A DNA stretch of 64,000 bases. It comes from Leptospira kobayashii (GTDB taxonomy: Bacteria > Spirochaetota > Leptospiria > Leptospirales > Leptospiraceae). The notes beneath the pieces were generated by a model that searched no databases, was not told the origin of the DNA, and worked only from the letters and a program-made list of their open reading frames with translations. The stretch covers positions 372,001 to 436,000 of the forward strand of contig NZ_AP025028.1 in NCBI RefSeq assembly GCF_003114835.2, in the 5' to 3' direction. Positions 17,102 through 29,067 of the stretch are shown here, one piece after another; the first letter of the stretch is position 1, and the number at the start of each line of letters is the position of its first letter. Position numbers and translations under genes: made by a program.

Positions 17102-17867
17102 AATAAAAATCAAACTCTTGTAATTCTGCCTTGATTAAGACAGAATCTCTTAAACTATTATAATCAGAAAGATGGAACGCTCTGTCTACCTCTAGGTCAC
17201 CTAAAAGAGATAAAGGCACTTCTTTAATTGCAAATACTTGTTTTAAAATTTGAAAATTTTCATCATCAATATGAACATTATATTTGGAACTTAATTTATA
17301 AATATCATAGAAATCTCTGGGCCTGGGCCGGCGGGTATGTGATTCGATTATGTCCGAATACTTTGTATTTTGTTGGCAGATCGCTCTTAATTTTTCAATA
17401 ATGATCAAGTTGATCGGATAAACATAAATTTTCAGTCCATCCAATTCTTTTTTCTCTTTTCCTTCCCGTGTATTCAAACTTACTAATATCAATGGTTAGC
17501 TTGGTGCTATGGTTTGGTTTAATACTTTCTGTATTCCTTCTCAGTTGGTCTTGATTTTGTATATTCTTCGATTTTTCTAAACTTATGATTTTAAATTCAA
17601 TAAAATAGCCACCCCAGAAGTGTCTTGAGTTTGGTTTCACCGATTCGGTTTTGTAGCCATTGAAAAATCAAGGATCGTATATCCAATGGATTGGAATTCA
17701 TTTTTGATATTTTTTTCTAACGTGATTTTTAACTTTTTCAATTCTTCGGGAGTAAAGTCTTTAGAAATCGAAAGATCAATATGATAGGAAGACCTGTTTC
17801 CTTCGAGATAAAAATACTCTATGGCAGTCCCTTTACGATTCCGCTGTCCTTGGCGTTGTGCTTTCAT
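17046..17867 (-). pseudogene. AbiEii-like nucleotidyltransferase toxin, two frameshifts
   Basis: Three successive frames make one protein. The first is 17867-17637 (GTAIEYFYLEGNRSSYHIDLS, the 'GGT-A ... D-I-D' nucleotidyltransferase region). The second is 17640 to about 17455 (WGGYFIEFKIISLEKSK ... LTIDISKFEY). The third runs from about 17465 to 17046 (ELDGLKIYVYPINLIIIEKLRAICQ, RPRDFYDIYKL). The first junction is CGG TGA AAC; the second is at an A-run (GAGAAAAAAG). The leading about 50 residues of the family are missing and the first active-site Asp reads His, so it is inactive unless both shifts are programmed. The first ATG lies 2 bases after the hsdR stop. Confidence 0.65.
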
Positions 17868-17869
17868 CC

Positions 17870-20963
<3,094 letters not shown>

Positions 20964-20971
<8 letters not shown>

Positions 20972-22142
20972 TTTGCGTTTCCTCTTGCCAATAACGAGAG
21001 TTTTCTATCAAATGTTTAAGTAAAAACACAACCATTTGCTTTTCTGGCTCAGTAGGTTCTTTAACTTCTTCATTCGATAATTTTCTATGACTATTGAAAT
21101 GTATTATTCGATTATAATAGGATTCTTTTTCATTAGGTAATAGATCTTTCCATTGCGGGTAACCTAAAAACATGGCAGTTTTTTCGTAAAGATTTCGAAG
21201 TAACATAAAATGATACTTCTGAATCGCCCTTTGATTAATAGCTTCTTCAAGAGTCTTTTTTAAATACAAATGATATGAAAAACTTTTATTTGAATCACCA
21301 TCTTTTTTAACTAGAGAAAAATTACCATCTTCCAGCTGTTCTAGCATATAACTAGATTTCGTGCTAAGTTCACTGTAGAGCACATTGAAGAATAAAGGGG
21401 AGTGTGTGGTTATTAAAAATTTCAAATTTTGATTACTTGATTTTATTAGCTCAGCTACATTGACACCCAGCTCTATCAAATGATTTTCATCTAACGAGCT
21501 TACAGGATCATCGATAAAAACATATTTCAAATTGGTGAAATCACCAGATTCTATTCCACTTGCTTCATTTTCTTTTAACACACCGATAATTTGCTCAAGC
21601 ATTGTATAAAATATGCTCCAAACAAAATTACTTTCTTCTCCTTTGGAAATTTTGATGTTTCCCGAACCTTCGTCATCACCACGTTGTATCGAAAAAGTCA
21701 CTTCGGAAAAAGCTTTTACGGTAATCGGTTGATTATCTTTGTCATGGATCGTATATTCTTCATTAAACTTTGGTGTTAACTTGTTATTGGTAAAGCGCTG
21801 GAAATTTGTAATGATATTCTGATCCTGTCCTTGTTCAATCAGGATCCAGTCCGTAAATGAATTGGGCTGAATCTTTAATTTCGGCACAGAATCTAATTCC
21901 AAATCGTTGTCCCAGTAAAACAAATCCTCAGTGAATGCACTGTAATAGAGAATCTTTTCTCTTGCTAACCACGGTTCCGTGCTGTCACTTTCATCTTCCT
22001 CAGTCTCTGTTTTCGGCGCGATGAATTGCTTAAACTCTCTTGATAAACGTGTCTTTCCTACGCCATTAAATGCATAAATCAACTGTACCTTCTTGTTGGA
22101 ATCAATTAACTGCTGCGCAATTTCAGCAAGAGTATGACCCAT
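20964..22142 (-). CDS. prrC: Anticodon nuclease PrrC homologue
   Basis: A 392-residue protein. The N-terminal ABC-type NTPase has Walker [10 protein letters not shown] (23-31), the signature ISKGEE (165-170), Walker [13 protein letters not shown] (207-218) and H-loop TTHS (245-248). The C-terminal ribonuclease domain keeps R316, E320 and H352 (LLRNLYEK ... FNSHRK), each 4 residues before E. coli PrrC R320, E324 and H356, and the length is also 4 less than PrrC (396). In E. coli, PrrC is held silent by the EcoprrI type IC complex and cuts the tRNA-Lys anticodon loop when a phage disables restriction. The gene order here, hsdS-prrC-hsdR, is the same. It starts one base after the hsdS stop. Confidence 0.93.
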
Positions 22143-22143
22143 G

Positions 22144-23370
22144 TTAAGCTACCCCCTCTGGCTTAGGAAAATGGAACAGCATATCTCGATAATACTCGTA
22201 TTGTTTTTGGCGGAGTTCAATTTCTCGGGGCAATCCTTCCGTGATGGAATTGGTAAGGACATCGAATTTGTCGAGGATGGCGACAATACGGGCTTGAACG
22301 TCGAGTGGTGGAAACGGCAAACGCATACTTTCAAAGGTTCCCATATTGATATTATCTTGAGCACTGCCAGTGCTTTGCGATTGCAGCTGAGTTTTAAATG
22401 AAGACAAAAGATATTCAACGTAACTTGAACTTGTTTTTTCTGGATTGGCAACAAACCCGATCACGCTGTCTGGGAAGCATGAATCAAAACCAAGAATCGT
22501 CGTTTCTGCAATATTGGCTGCAATAGTTATGCATAGCGTTCCTTTGGGCCATAATTTACTTTGTTGCAATCCAAAATCACTATAAGTTTGCGTGTAATCT
22601 GTAATGATATGCGATGCATTTCTGATATCACCTGTTTGGATGAATGGAATATTTCCACCATATAACTTCGAATCGTTTCTTGGGCGATGCTTTGATTTTC
22701 CACGACTAAACTCAAGAGCAACCTCCCCGAGCGGCTTCCATTCCACTTCCCCCTCTTCAAAACTCAATAGCTGATCTCGATAGTATTGATACTGCTTTTT
22801 CCGAAGCGTAAGCTCGGTAGTAAGCTCGGTAGTAAGCTCGGTAGTAAGCTCGGTAAAGGCGTCCAAAATGCGGACAATTTCCGATTGGATCTGTAATGAT
22901 TTTTCTGGGTTGTCGGGACAAGGGATGGGGATGGGAAACTTATCTGTATCTGGAGTTGCAATTTGAGGCATTTGCATTTTTTTTCCAAGATTCTGAAAAT
23001 ATGATTCATGTATTTTTAAGAAGTAATATACATATTTAATATCAATTTTGTTGTTTTGGGAATGATATGACCACATTTCATTTTTATGAGAAAAAGGTTT
23101 ATCATAATATTCAAATTCAATAAAACCTCGAGATTTAACAATTATTGAAGGCTTGCTATTTACATCTTTTTCGGGGATATCTTCATAATCTACGTATGCA
23201 ACTGTTCTTCCTCCGGCAAAAATTTTTAATGGTGCACCATCTTTGTGTAAAACTTTCATCTCGCCAGCTGTAATATTTGTTCCTTTCGTCCGAACAAGTA
23301 CATCGCCCAAAGGTTTCCATTCAACCGAAGCACCATCAAGTAATTTTTCTATAAAATGCAACTGACTCAT
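22144..23370 (-). CDS. hsdS: Type I restriction-modification specificity subunit
   Basis: A 408-residue HsdS with two target-recognition domains (about residues 15-150 and 210-345), each followed by a conserved helical spacer ending [14 protein letters not shown] (189-202) and [14 protein letters not shown] (near 392). The first spacer contains TELT four times in tandem (173-188). In type IC enzymes such as EcoR124I, the number of a similar TAEL repeat sets the length of the spacer in the DNA target. The start lies one base after the rhuM stop, in a tightly coupled operon. The target sequence cannot be read from the protein. Confidence 0.95.
   Translation of the reverse strand: MSQLHFIEKLLDGASVEWKPLGDVLVRTKGTNITAGEMKVLHKDGAPLKIFAGGRTVAYVDYEDIPEKDVNSKPSIIVKSRGFIEFEYYDKPFSHKNEMWSYHSQNNKIDIKYVYYFLKIHESYFQNLGKKMQMPQIATPDTDKFPIPIPCPDNPEKSLQIQSEIVRILDAFTELTTELTTELTTELTLRKKQYQYYRDQLLSFEEGEVEWKPLGEVALEFSRGKSKHRPRNDSKLYGGNIPFIQTGDIRNASHIITDYTQTYSDFGLQQSKLWPKGTLCITIAANIAETTILGFDSCFPDSVIGFVANPEKTSSSYVEYLLSSFKTQLQSQSTGSAQDNINMGTFESMRLPFPPLDVQARIVAILDKFDVLTNSITEGLPREIELRQKQYEYYRDMLFHFPKPEGVA
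22809..22855. repeat. 12-bp tandem repeat inside hsdS (about 3.9 copies)
   Basis: TAAGCTCGGTAG is repeated at 22809, 22821 and 22833, with a last unit of 11 bases at 22845. The unit is a multiple of three, so gain or loss keeps the frame and only changes the number of TELT units in HsdS. Confidence 0.95.
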
Positions 23371-23371
23371 A

Positions 23372-24385
23372 TTAGGTTTCCTTCCTTTCGATGGCTCTCA
23401 TCGCTTTGTCAAAATCAGAAACTATTTTCTGCGTTTTGTTAAAGGCGTCATATTCCGTAGTTGCTTTGTTATCTGCTTGTTGTTTGGAGATTTTTCCTTT
23501 ATCAGATAAGATTTCATATTTTCGGAATGCCAAAAACTCATTGATACTATTGGCAAAATCTTCCATCGAGAAAGTGTTTTCTCGTTCAATCAAATCCTCT
23601 ATATAATCAAAGTAACCAGAAACTGTGCGCTCTAGCCGTTTGATATCTGTTTCAGAGAGGTAGTTTTTTGCTGTAGTTACATCGGATTTAAGAATGCGTC
23701 CAGCAGGCGCGTTCTTCCAAGTCGTGAGACCCATATGTTCCGCGTTTCGATCCACTTTGTGAAAGACAATTTCGGCAGCGGTTTGGCCTGCAATGGCAAA
23801 ATGAAATTTATTTTGGACCATAGCATAGAAGTCTTTCGTAATTTGTGCATTAGGTGTGTAGTCGAAAGAACATTCGGCAAAAATATCAGTCACCTGTTGC
23901 CAAATACGCCTTTCGCTGGCTCGAATGGAACGAACACGATCGAGGAGTTCGCGGAAATAATCCTTACCAAAAGCATTGGAACCTTGTTTGAGACGTTCAT
24001 CGTCCAAAACAAAACCTTTTTGGATGAATTCCTTTAGAGTTTTTGTCGCCCAAATTCGAAATTGGGTTGCCTTTGTAGAATTAACACGATAGCCAACGGA
24101 GATGATGGCATCGAGATTGTAAAAGTTTGTCTCCTTTGTTTGAGTTTTTCCCTTAATGGCACCGTGTTCCGTGGTTGTTTCCATTTTGGAAATAACCACT
24201 CTCTCTTCAAGCTCTCCCTCTTCGAAGATATTTTTTAGATGTTTATTGATGGCAGGTATTTGCACACCAAACAAGTCTGCCATAGCTTTTTGCGTAAGCC
24301 AGATGGTTTCATCATGCACCACCACATTGACCTTGACATCATCCTTCGGTGTGTTGTAGATCAGGAATTGGAGTTCTTTACTCAT
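23372..24385 (-). CDS. rhuM: RhuM family protein
   Basis: A 337-residue protein with the RhuM start ([24 protein letters not shown]), an N-terminal helix-turn-helix-like segment ([22 protein letters not shown]) and the family core [18 protein letters not shown] followed by [12 protein letters not shown]. RhuM proteins are often found between hsdM and hsdS of type I systems and in pathogenicity islands; their role is not settled. The start overlaps the hsdM stop (ATGA), so translation is coupled. It could be a regulator or an accessory defence protein. Confidence 0.92.
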   Translation of the reverse strand: MSKELQFLIYNTPKDDVKVNVVVHDETIWLTQKAMADLFGVQIPAINKHLKNIFEEGELEERVVISKMETTTEHGAIKGKTQTKETNFYNLDAIISVGYRVNSTKATQFRIWATKTLKEFIQKGFVLDDERLKQGSNAFGKDYFRELLDRVRSIRASERRIWQQVTDIFAECSFDYTPNAQITKDFYAMVQNKFHFAIAGQTAAEIVFHKVDRNAEHMGLTTWKNAPAGRILKSDVTTAKNYLSETDIKRLERTVSGYFDYIEDLIERENTFSMEDFANSINEFLAFRKYEILSDKGKISKQQADNKATTEYDAFNKTQKIVSDFDKAMRAIERKET

Positions 24386-25923
24386 CCTTCAATTTCCGCT
24401 ACAATCACATCAATTTCCGCACGAAGCTGGTCATTTTTTGCAACAGTGGTTTTAATCTCTGCATTGAGTTTAGTGATATCTATCACTTCTCGATTGTCTT
24501 TGGTTTCGACATAGTTACTGACTGAAAGATTATAATCATTTTCAGCGATCTTTTCATTTTGAACAGACTTTGCAAAATGCGGAAGATCAGCTTTGTTATC
24601 AAACACCTGCATCATTTGTTCGATATGTTCTTCTGTAAGGATGTTATTATTGGTTTCTTTTTTAAACAATCCACTTGCATCGATAAACTGGGTGGTAGTA
24701 TCGTTTTTATGTTTCGAAAGAACAAGAATGTTTACTGCAATGGTAGTACCATAAAACAAGTTCGGTGCAAGCGAAATCACAGTCTCAATAAAGTTGTGAT
24801 CCACCAGGTATTGGCGTATTTTCTGTTCAGCACCACCACGGTAAAAAATACCAGGAAAACAAACAATGGCCGCACGGCCTTTACTCGACAAATAACTAAG
24901 TGCATGGAGAACAAAAGCAAAGTCTGCCTTTGATTTTGGTGCAAGAACCCCGGCAGGAGCAAATCGTTCGTCGTTGATGAGAGTAGGGTCATCACTACCA
25001 ATCCAATTAATCGAATAGGGTGGGTTGGAGACGATGGCATCAAATGGTTTTTCTTTTCCAAAATGAGGATCTGTCAAAGTATTCCCTAGTTGGATATTAA
25101 ACTTATCATAATTGATGTTGTGTAAAAACATGTTCATCCGTGCTAAGTTATACGTTGTATGGTTGATTTCCTGACCAAAAAAACCTTCTTCAATGATATG
25201 TTCATCAAAATGTTTTTTTGCCTGTAGCAGAAGAGAACCAGAGCCGCAAGCAGGATCATAAATTTTATTCACACTTGTTTGTTTGTGCATCGCAAGTCGT
25301 GCGATCAATTTGGATACATGTTGGGGAGTAAAGAACTCACCCCCAGATTTACCCGCATTGGCTGCATAGTTTGAAATGAGAAACTCATACGCATCACCAA
25401 ATAGATCAATTTGACTGCCGTGAAAATCTCCAAAGTCTAATCCTGCTACGCCTCTTAGAACAGCAGATAGGCGACTATTTTTATCTTTGACTGTGTTTCC
25501 AAGACGGTTACTCGTCGTATCAAAATCGGCAAATAAACCTTTGATGTCGTCTTCAGAAGGATAACCAATGGCCGAAGCTTCAATCGCTTTAAAGATCGCT
25601 GCGAGTTCAGTATTTAGGTTTTCGTTTTTATCAGCCTCTGCAACGATATTGGCAAAGAGTTGGCTTGGATAAATAAAGTAACCTTTTGTTTTGATCGCAT
25701 CTTCTTTGATGGCAGGAGTAATGTTTTTATCTGTCAATTTTGCATATTGAATGCTTTCGTCATCACCTTCCATATGACTGGTGAAGTTCTCGCTGATAAA
25801 ACGGTAAAATAAGGCACCCAGGACATACTGTTTAAAATCCCAGCCATCCACGGCACCTCTGACTTCATTGGCGATTTTCCAGATTTGGCTTTGTAGTGCG
25901 GCGCGTTGTTGAGCACTTGTCAT
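24382..25923 (-). CDS. hsdM: Type I restriction-modification DNA methylase subunit
   Basis: An N6-adenine methyltransferase of 513 residues that uses S-adenosylmethionine to mark the host target and forms the M2S core. Residues 1-160 are the helical HsdM N-domain. The catalytic domain shows motif I DPACGSGS (223-230) and motif IV NPPY (300-303). It is the first gene of the operon. No ribosome-binding site anomaly or break is seen. Upstream (25924-26123) is AT-rich, gene-free sequence that must hold the operon promoter. Confidence 0.97.
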   Translation of the reverse strand: MTSAQQRAALQSQIWKIANEVRGAVDGWDFKQYVLGALFYRFISENFTSHMEGDDESIQYAKLTDKNITPAIKEDAIKTKGYFIYPSQLFANIVAEADKNENLNTELAAIFKAIEASAIGYPSEDDIKGLFADFDTTSNRLGNTVKDKNSRLSAVLRGVAGLDFGDFHGSQIDLFGDAYEFLISNYAANAGKSGGEFFTPQHVSKLIARLAMHKQTSVNKIYDPACGSGSLLLQAKKHFDEHIIEEGFFGQEINHTTYNLARMNMFLHNINYDKFNIQLGNTLTDPHFGKEKPFDAIVSNPPYSINWIGSDDPTLINDERFAPAGVLAPKSKADFAFVLHALSYLSSKGRAAIVCFPGIFYRGGAEQKIRQYLVDHNFIETVISLAPNLFYGTTIAVNILVLSKHKNDTTTQFIDASGLFKKETNNNILTEEHIEQMMQVFDNKADLPHFAKSVQNEKIAENDYNLSVSNYVETKDNREVIDITKLNAEIKTTVAKNDQLRAEIDVIVAEIEG

Positions 25924-26123
25924 TTGGTGTTAATATTTTATAATCAATCGTATTTTGAGAATTCAATTTTAAAAAATATTGAAAATCGAGATTTCAATCA
26001 TATAAGCTTACGATAAACCTAGGACAAAACAAAACCTAACGAGGATTCGATTCCAGAAAAAGGGAAATTTATTTTTAAAAAGTAAATTGGTTCATTTGCG
26101 ATTTTGAAAGAGGATAATACCCC

Positions 26124-26193
26124 CCGCCCCGGATAGAAGCGGAAATCCTTTGCCTAAGCAAAGATTGGAGCGGATAGCCGGAAATGTGCGCCC
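26124..26193 (+). repeat. Palindromic intergenic repeat, family 1 (copy D)
   Basis: It reads CCGCCCCGGATAGAAGCGG, then AAATCCTTTGC-CTAA-GCAAAGATT hairpin, then GGAGCGGATAGCCGG and GTGCGCCC. It ends where the mreB terminator begins and is inverted relative to copy C, so the defence island lies between two opposing copies. Confidence 0.75.
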
Positions 26194-26220
26194 AAAAAAA
26201 AAGGGAACACCCGTTCCCTT
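26194..26220 (-). terminator. Intrinsic terminator of mreB
   Basis: On the minus strand AAGGGAAC-GGGT-GTTCCCTT runs into a stretch of T, about 27 bases after the mreB stop. It indicates that mreB is not followed by mreC here. Confidence 0.9.
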
Positions 26221-26247
26221 CCTCTTGCCAATCCATGTAACCGAAGG

Positions 26248-27270
26248 TTATCTGATACCCGGCTTGATGTATTTGAGTTCGTCCAAATAACGCCCTGTTC
26301 CGAGAACCACGCAAGTGAGCGGGTTTTCGGCCCGGAACACCGGAACTCCTGTTTCTTTGGTGAGGTAGTGTTCTAGCCCGCGAAGTAGGCAACCACCACC
26401 TGTAAGAACGATTCCTCTTTCTACGATGTCGGCGGCAAGTTCGGGAGGAGTTCTTTCCAATACGGATTTGATTCCGTCTAGGATTTCGTCGGTAGGTTCT
26501 TTGAGTGCTTTTCTGATTTCGTTGGAATCCAGTTCGAGTGTGCGAGGGAGTCCGGAGATCGCGTCTCTACCTTTTACTTCCATTGTATCCACCCGTTTGT
26601 CCGCGAATGCATTTCCGATGGTAAGTTTGATATCTTCCGCAGTTCTTTCCCCCACAACCAGGTTGTATTGGTTACGAAGATATTTTACGATAGCTTCATC
26701 AAATTCGTCCCCTCCTGTACGGATGGACTCGGCAATCACCATACCACCGAGGGAGATCACAGCGATTTCTGTGGTACCTCCTCCGATATCTACGATCATG
26801 TTTCCTGCCGGCTCATGGATCGGGATGTTGGCACCGATGGCAGCTGCCAAAGCTTCTTCGATGAGAAAGATCTCACGCGCTCCCGCTTGCTCTGCGGATT
26901 CCCGAACGGCACGTCTTTCCACTTCCGTAATTCCGGAAGGAACTCCAATGACGATGCGGGGTTTTACAAATGTAGTGCGATTGTGTACTTTTGCGATGAA
27001 ATAGCGGATCATCTTTTCCACGGTTTCAAAGTCGGCAATCACCCCGTCTTTCATCGGGCGAATGGCAACGATGTCTCCCGGAGTTCTACCAAGCATTCGT
27101 TTTGCTTCCTGGCCTACCGCAAGGACTCTTCCGGTGGAAGCTTGGACTGCTACTACGGATGGTTCGGAGAGAACAATACCTTGCCCTTTCACGTGAACGA
27201 GTGTGTTTGCTGTGCCTAGATCGATACCCATGTCGTTCGAAAATAGTCCGTAGAGGTTGTCAAAAATCAT
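26248..27270 (-). CDS. mreB: Rod-shape-determining protein MreB
   Basis: A bacterial actin of 340 residues, the usual length. It forms membrane-bound filaments that guide side-wall synthesis. ATP-site motifs: DLGTANTLV (17-25, phosphate 1), [12 protein letters not shown] (phosphate 2) and [11 protein letters not shown] (adenosine). The 3' third exists a second time at 15474-15848. The pattern of silent differences suggests that the 3' end of one of the copies came from another strain. It is transcribed alone, divergent from ppx, with the shared promoter region at 27271-27422. Confidence 0.97.
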   Translation of the reverse strand: MIFDNLYGLFSNDMGIDLGTANTLVHVKGQGIVLSEPSVVAVQASTGRVLAVGQEAKRMLGRTPGDIVAIRPMKDGVIADFETVEKMIRYFIAKVHNRTTFVKPRIVIGVPSGITEVERRAVRESAEQAGAREIFLIEEALAAAIGANIPIHEPAGNMIVDIGGGTTEIAVISLGGMVIAESIRTGGDEFDEAIVKYLRNQYNLVVGERTAEDIKLTIGNAFADKRVDTMEVKGRDAISGLPRTLELDSNEIRKALKEPTDEILDGIKSVLERTPPELAADIVERGIVLTGGGCLLRGLEHYLTKETGVPVFRAENPLTCVVLGTGRYLDELKYIKPGIR

Positions 27271-27422
27271 ATGATGTCCTGATATAAGTATGAAACGGTA
27301 GGATCACGAAGATGGTAAGTCGAAAAACCATCAGAAAAGCTTAAAACTACCTGTTCCCATTAATTTTCGGTAGGATTTTGCTTTCAACCGTAAAAATTTT
27401 TCATAGGATTGATACTAGAAAA

Positions 27423-29024
27423 ATGCTACCATTCAGCCAACTTTTAAAGAAGAGAAGTGGGGCGAGTTCTCATGAAAAGATACTCGCGGCCATCGATCTG
27501 GGAACCAATTCCTTTCATATAGTCATCGTTCGCATCCGTGTCGATGGAACCCTCGAACCTATCACCAAAGAAAAAGAGTCCGTCCGATTGGGAAGCGGTA
27601 GCGGGGATTATGCGGTGATCCAGGAAGATGCGATAGAACGCGGGCTATCCTGCTTAAAACGATTTAAAACATTGGCAGATTCTTACCAAGCGGAGATCAG
27701 GGCTGTCGCCACAAGTGCGTTACGCGAAGCCGAGAATAGAGACATATTTCTTGATCGGGCGGAAAAAGAAGTCGGCTTAAAAATCGATGTGGTTTCGGGA
27801 AATGAAGAGGCAAGACTCATTTATTTGGGGATATTGCAAGGTCTTCCCGTTTACGATAAACGAATTTTAATGATCGATATCGGGGGAGGGAGTACCGAGC
27901 TACTTGTGGGAGAGAAAGGAGAGATTCTTTTTTCTACGAGTTTAAAACTCGGTGCGATCCGGCTGACGGAAAAGTTTTTGAAAAAAGATCCTTTGGGAGT
28001 TGTGGATTTGCAAAAATGCAGAATTCACATCGAATCCGTACTTTCCGCGTTTTTACCTCAGATCGAACAATGGAAACCGTTTCAAGTTGTAGGATCTTCC
28101 GGTAGTATAACTTCCGTTACATCTATGATTCTGGAAGGAAGGGGAGAAAAGGTGGACCGCTTGAACGGTTTTGAATTCACTTATGATCAATTCAAAGAAG
28201 TTCGCAAATCCGTTCTGGAAGCGGATAGCGTGAAAAAACGCCTGAAAATCCCGGGACTTGATTCCAAGCGGGCGGATATCATCGTGGGCGGGATTTTGGT
28301 GTTGGACGAAGTATTGCACCGTGTGAAAGCTCCTTCGGTGATTGTTTCCGATTTTGCACTCAGAGACGGAATTGTCTACGATACGATTGAAAGTTGGTAT
28401 CGTCATGAAAACACGAATCTTCCTGCTTTGGATAATATCAGGGACAAGGCGCTTCGAACGGTCTCCAATTTGTATCCTCAAGGAAAAAAACATGCCGAGC
28501 AAGTTGCCAAACTCACCTTGCAGTTGTTTGATGATTTGAAGGATTTACACGGATTGGGGGCGCAGGAAAGAGAATATCTGGAAGCGGCTTGCCATCTTCA
28601 CCAGGTAGGACTTTGTATTTCCCATCATTCCTATCACAAACATAGTTATTATATCATCAAAAACTCGGAAGCGATGGTCGGGTTTTCCAATTCGGAAATC
28701 GAAATCATCGCACTTGTTTCACGGTATCATAGAAAGGGAGGACCGAAAGGGAAACATGAGGAGTTTAAATCCCTTCGTTTCGAGGATCAAACTTTGGTAA
28801 GAAAACTTTCTTCCCTGCTTAGGATCGGAGACGGATTGGACAGGTCGGAGAAATGTTTGATCGATCAGGTGAAAACAGTTCGTCAAGGTTCCAAGGTCAT
28901 CTTGGAAATGATTCATTCGAAAGAAAACGATCCGCATTTGGAAGTTTGGTCCGTAGAAGAAAAAAAAGATCTGTTTGAAGAGACGTTCGGTTTGAAGCTG
29001 GAGTTCCAAGCTAAGTCTTCCTGA
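27423..29024 (+). CDS. Exopolyphosphatase / pppGpp phosphatase (Ppx/GppA)
   Basis: It hydrolyses polyphosphate or pppGpp. I prefer ATG 27423 (MLPFSQLLKK), giving 533 residues; an in-frame TTG at 27378 would add 15. N-terminal ASKHA fold: AAIDLGTNSFHI (phosphate 1), ATSALREAENRD, MIDIGGGSTELLV (phosphate 2) and VVGSSGSITS. A C-terminal HD-like domain (from about residue 330) contains ACHLHQVG, SHHSYHKHSYYII and VSRYHRKGGP. No fusion or break is seen. It stands divergent from mreB. Confidence 0.92.
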   Translation: MLPFSQLLKKRSGASSHEKILAAIDLGTNSFHIVIVRIRVDGTLEPITKEKESVRLGSGSGDYAVIQEDAIERGLSCLKRFKTLADSYQAEIRAVATSALREAENRDIFLDRAEKEVGLKIDVVSGNEEARLIYLGILQGLPVYDKRILMIDIGGGSTELLVGEKGEILFSTSLKLGAIRLTEKFLKKDPLGVVDLQKCRIHIESVLSAFLPQIEQWKPFQVVGSSGSITSVTSMILEGRGEKVDRLNGFEFTYDQFKEVRKSVLEADSVKKRLKIPGLDSKRADIIVGGILVLDEVLHRVKAPSVIVSDFALRDGIVYDTIESWYRHENTNLPALDNIRDKALRTVSNLYPQGKKHAEQVAKLTLQLFDDLKDLHGLGAQEREYLEAACHLHQVGLCISHHSYHKHSYYIIKNSEAMVGFSNSEIEIIALVSRYHRKGGPKGKHEEFKSLRFEDQTLVRKLSSLLRIGDGLDRSEKCLIDQVKTVRQGSKVILEMIHSKENDPHLEVWSVEEKKDLFEETFGLKLEFQAKSS

Positions 29025-29067
29025 AGATTGGCTGTGGAGTTTCTCTCCTAAGCAAAAGGTGATCCGA

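Noticed and set aside
22809..22855. Short regular repeat as a possible CRISPR
   Set aside because: It is a pure 12-bp tandem repeat without spacers, in frame inside hsdS.
26426..27219. Long plus-strand reading frames (up to 192 codons) inside mreB
   Set aside because: They are antisense to the highly conserved mreB and have no family features.
28053..28502. 149-codon minus-strand frame inside ppx/gppA
   Set aside because: It is a shadow of a conserved gene.
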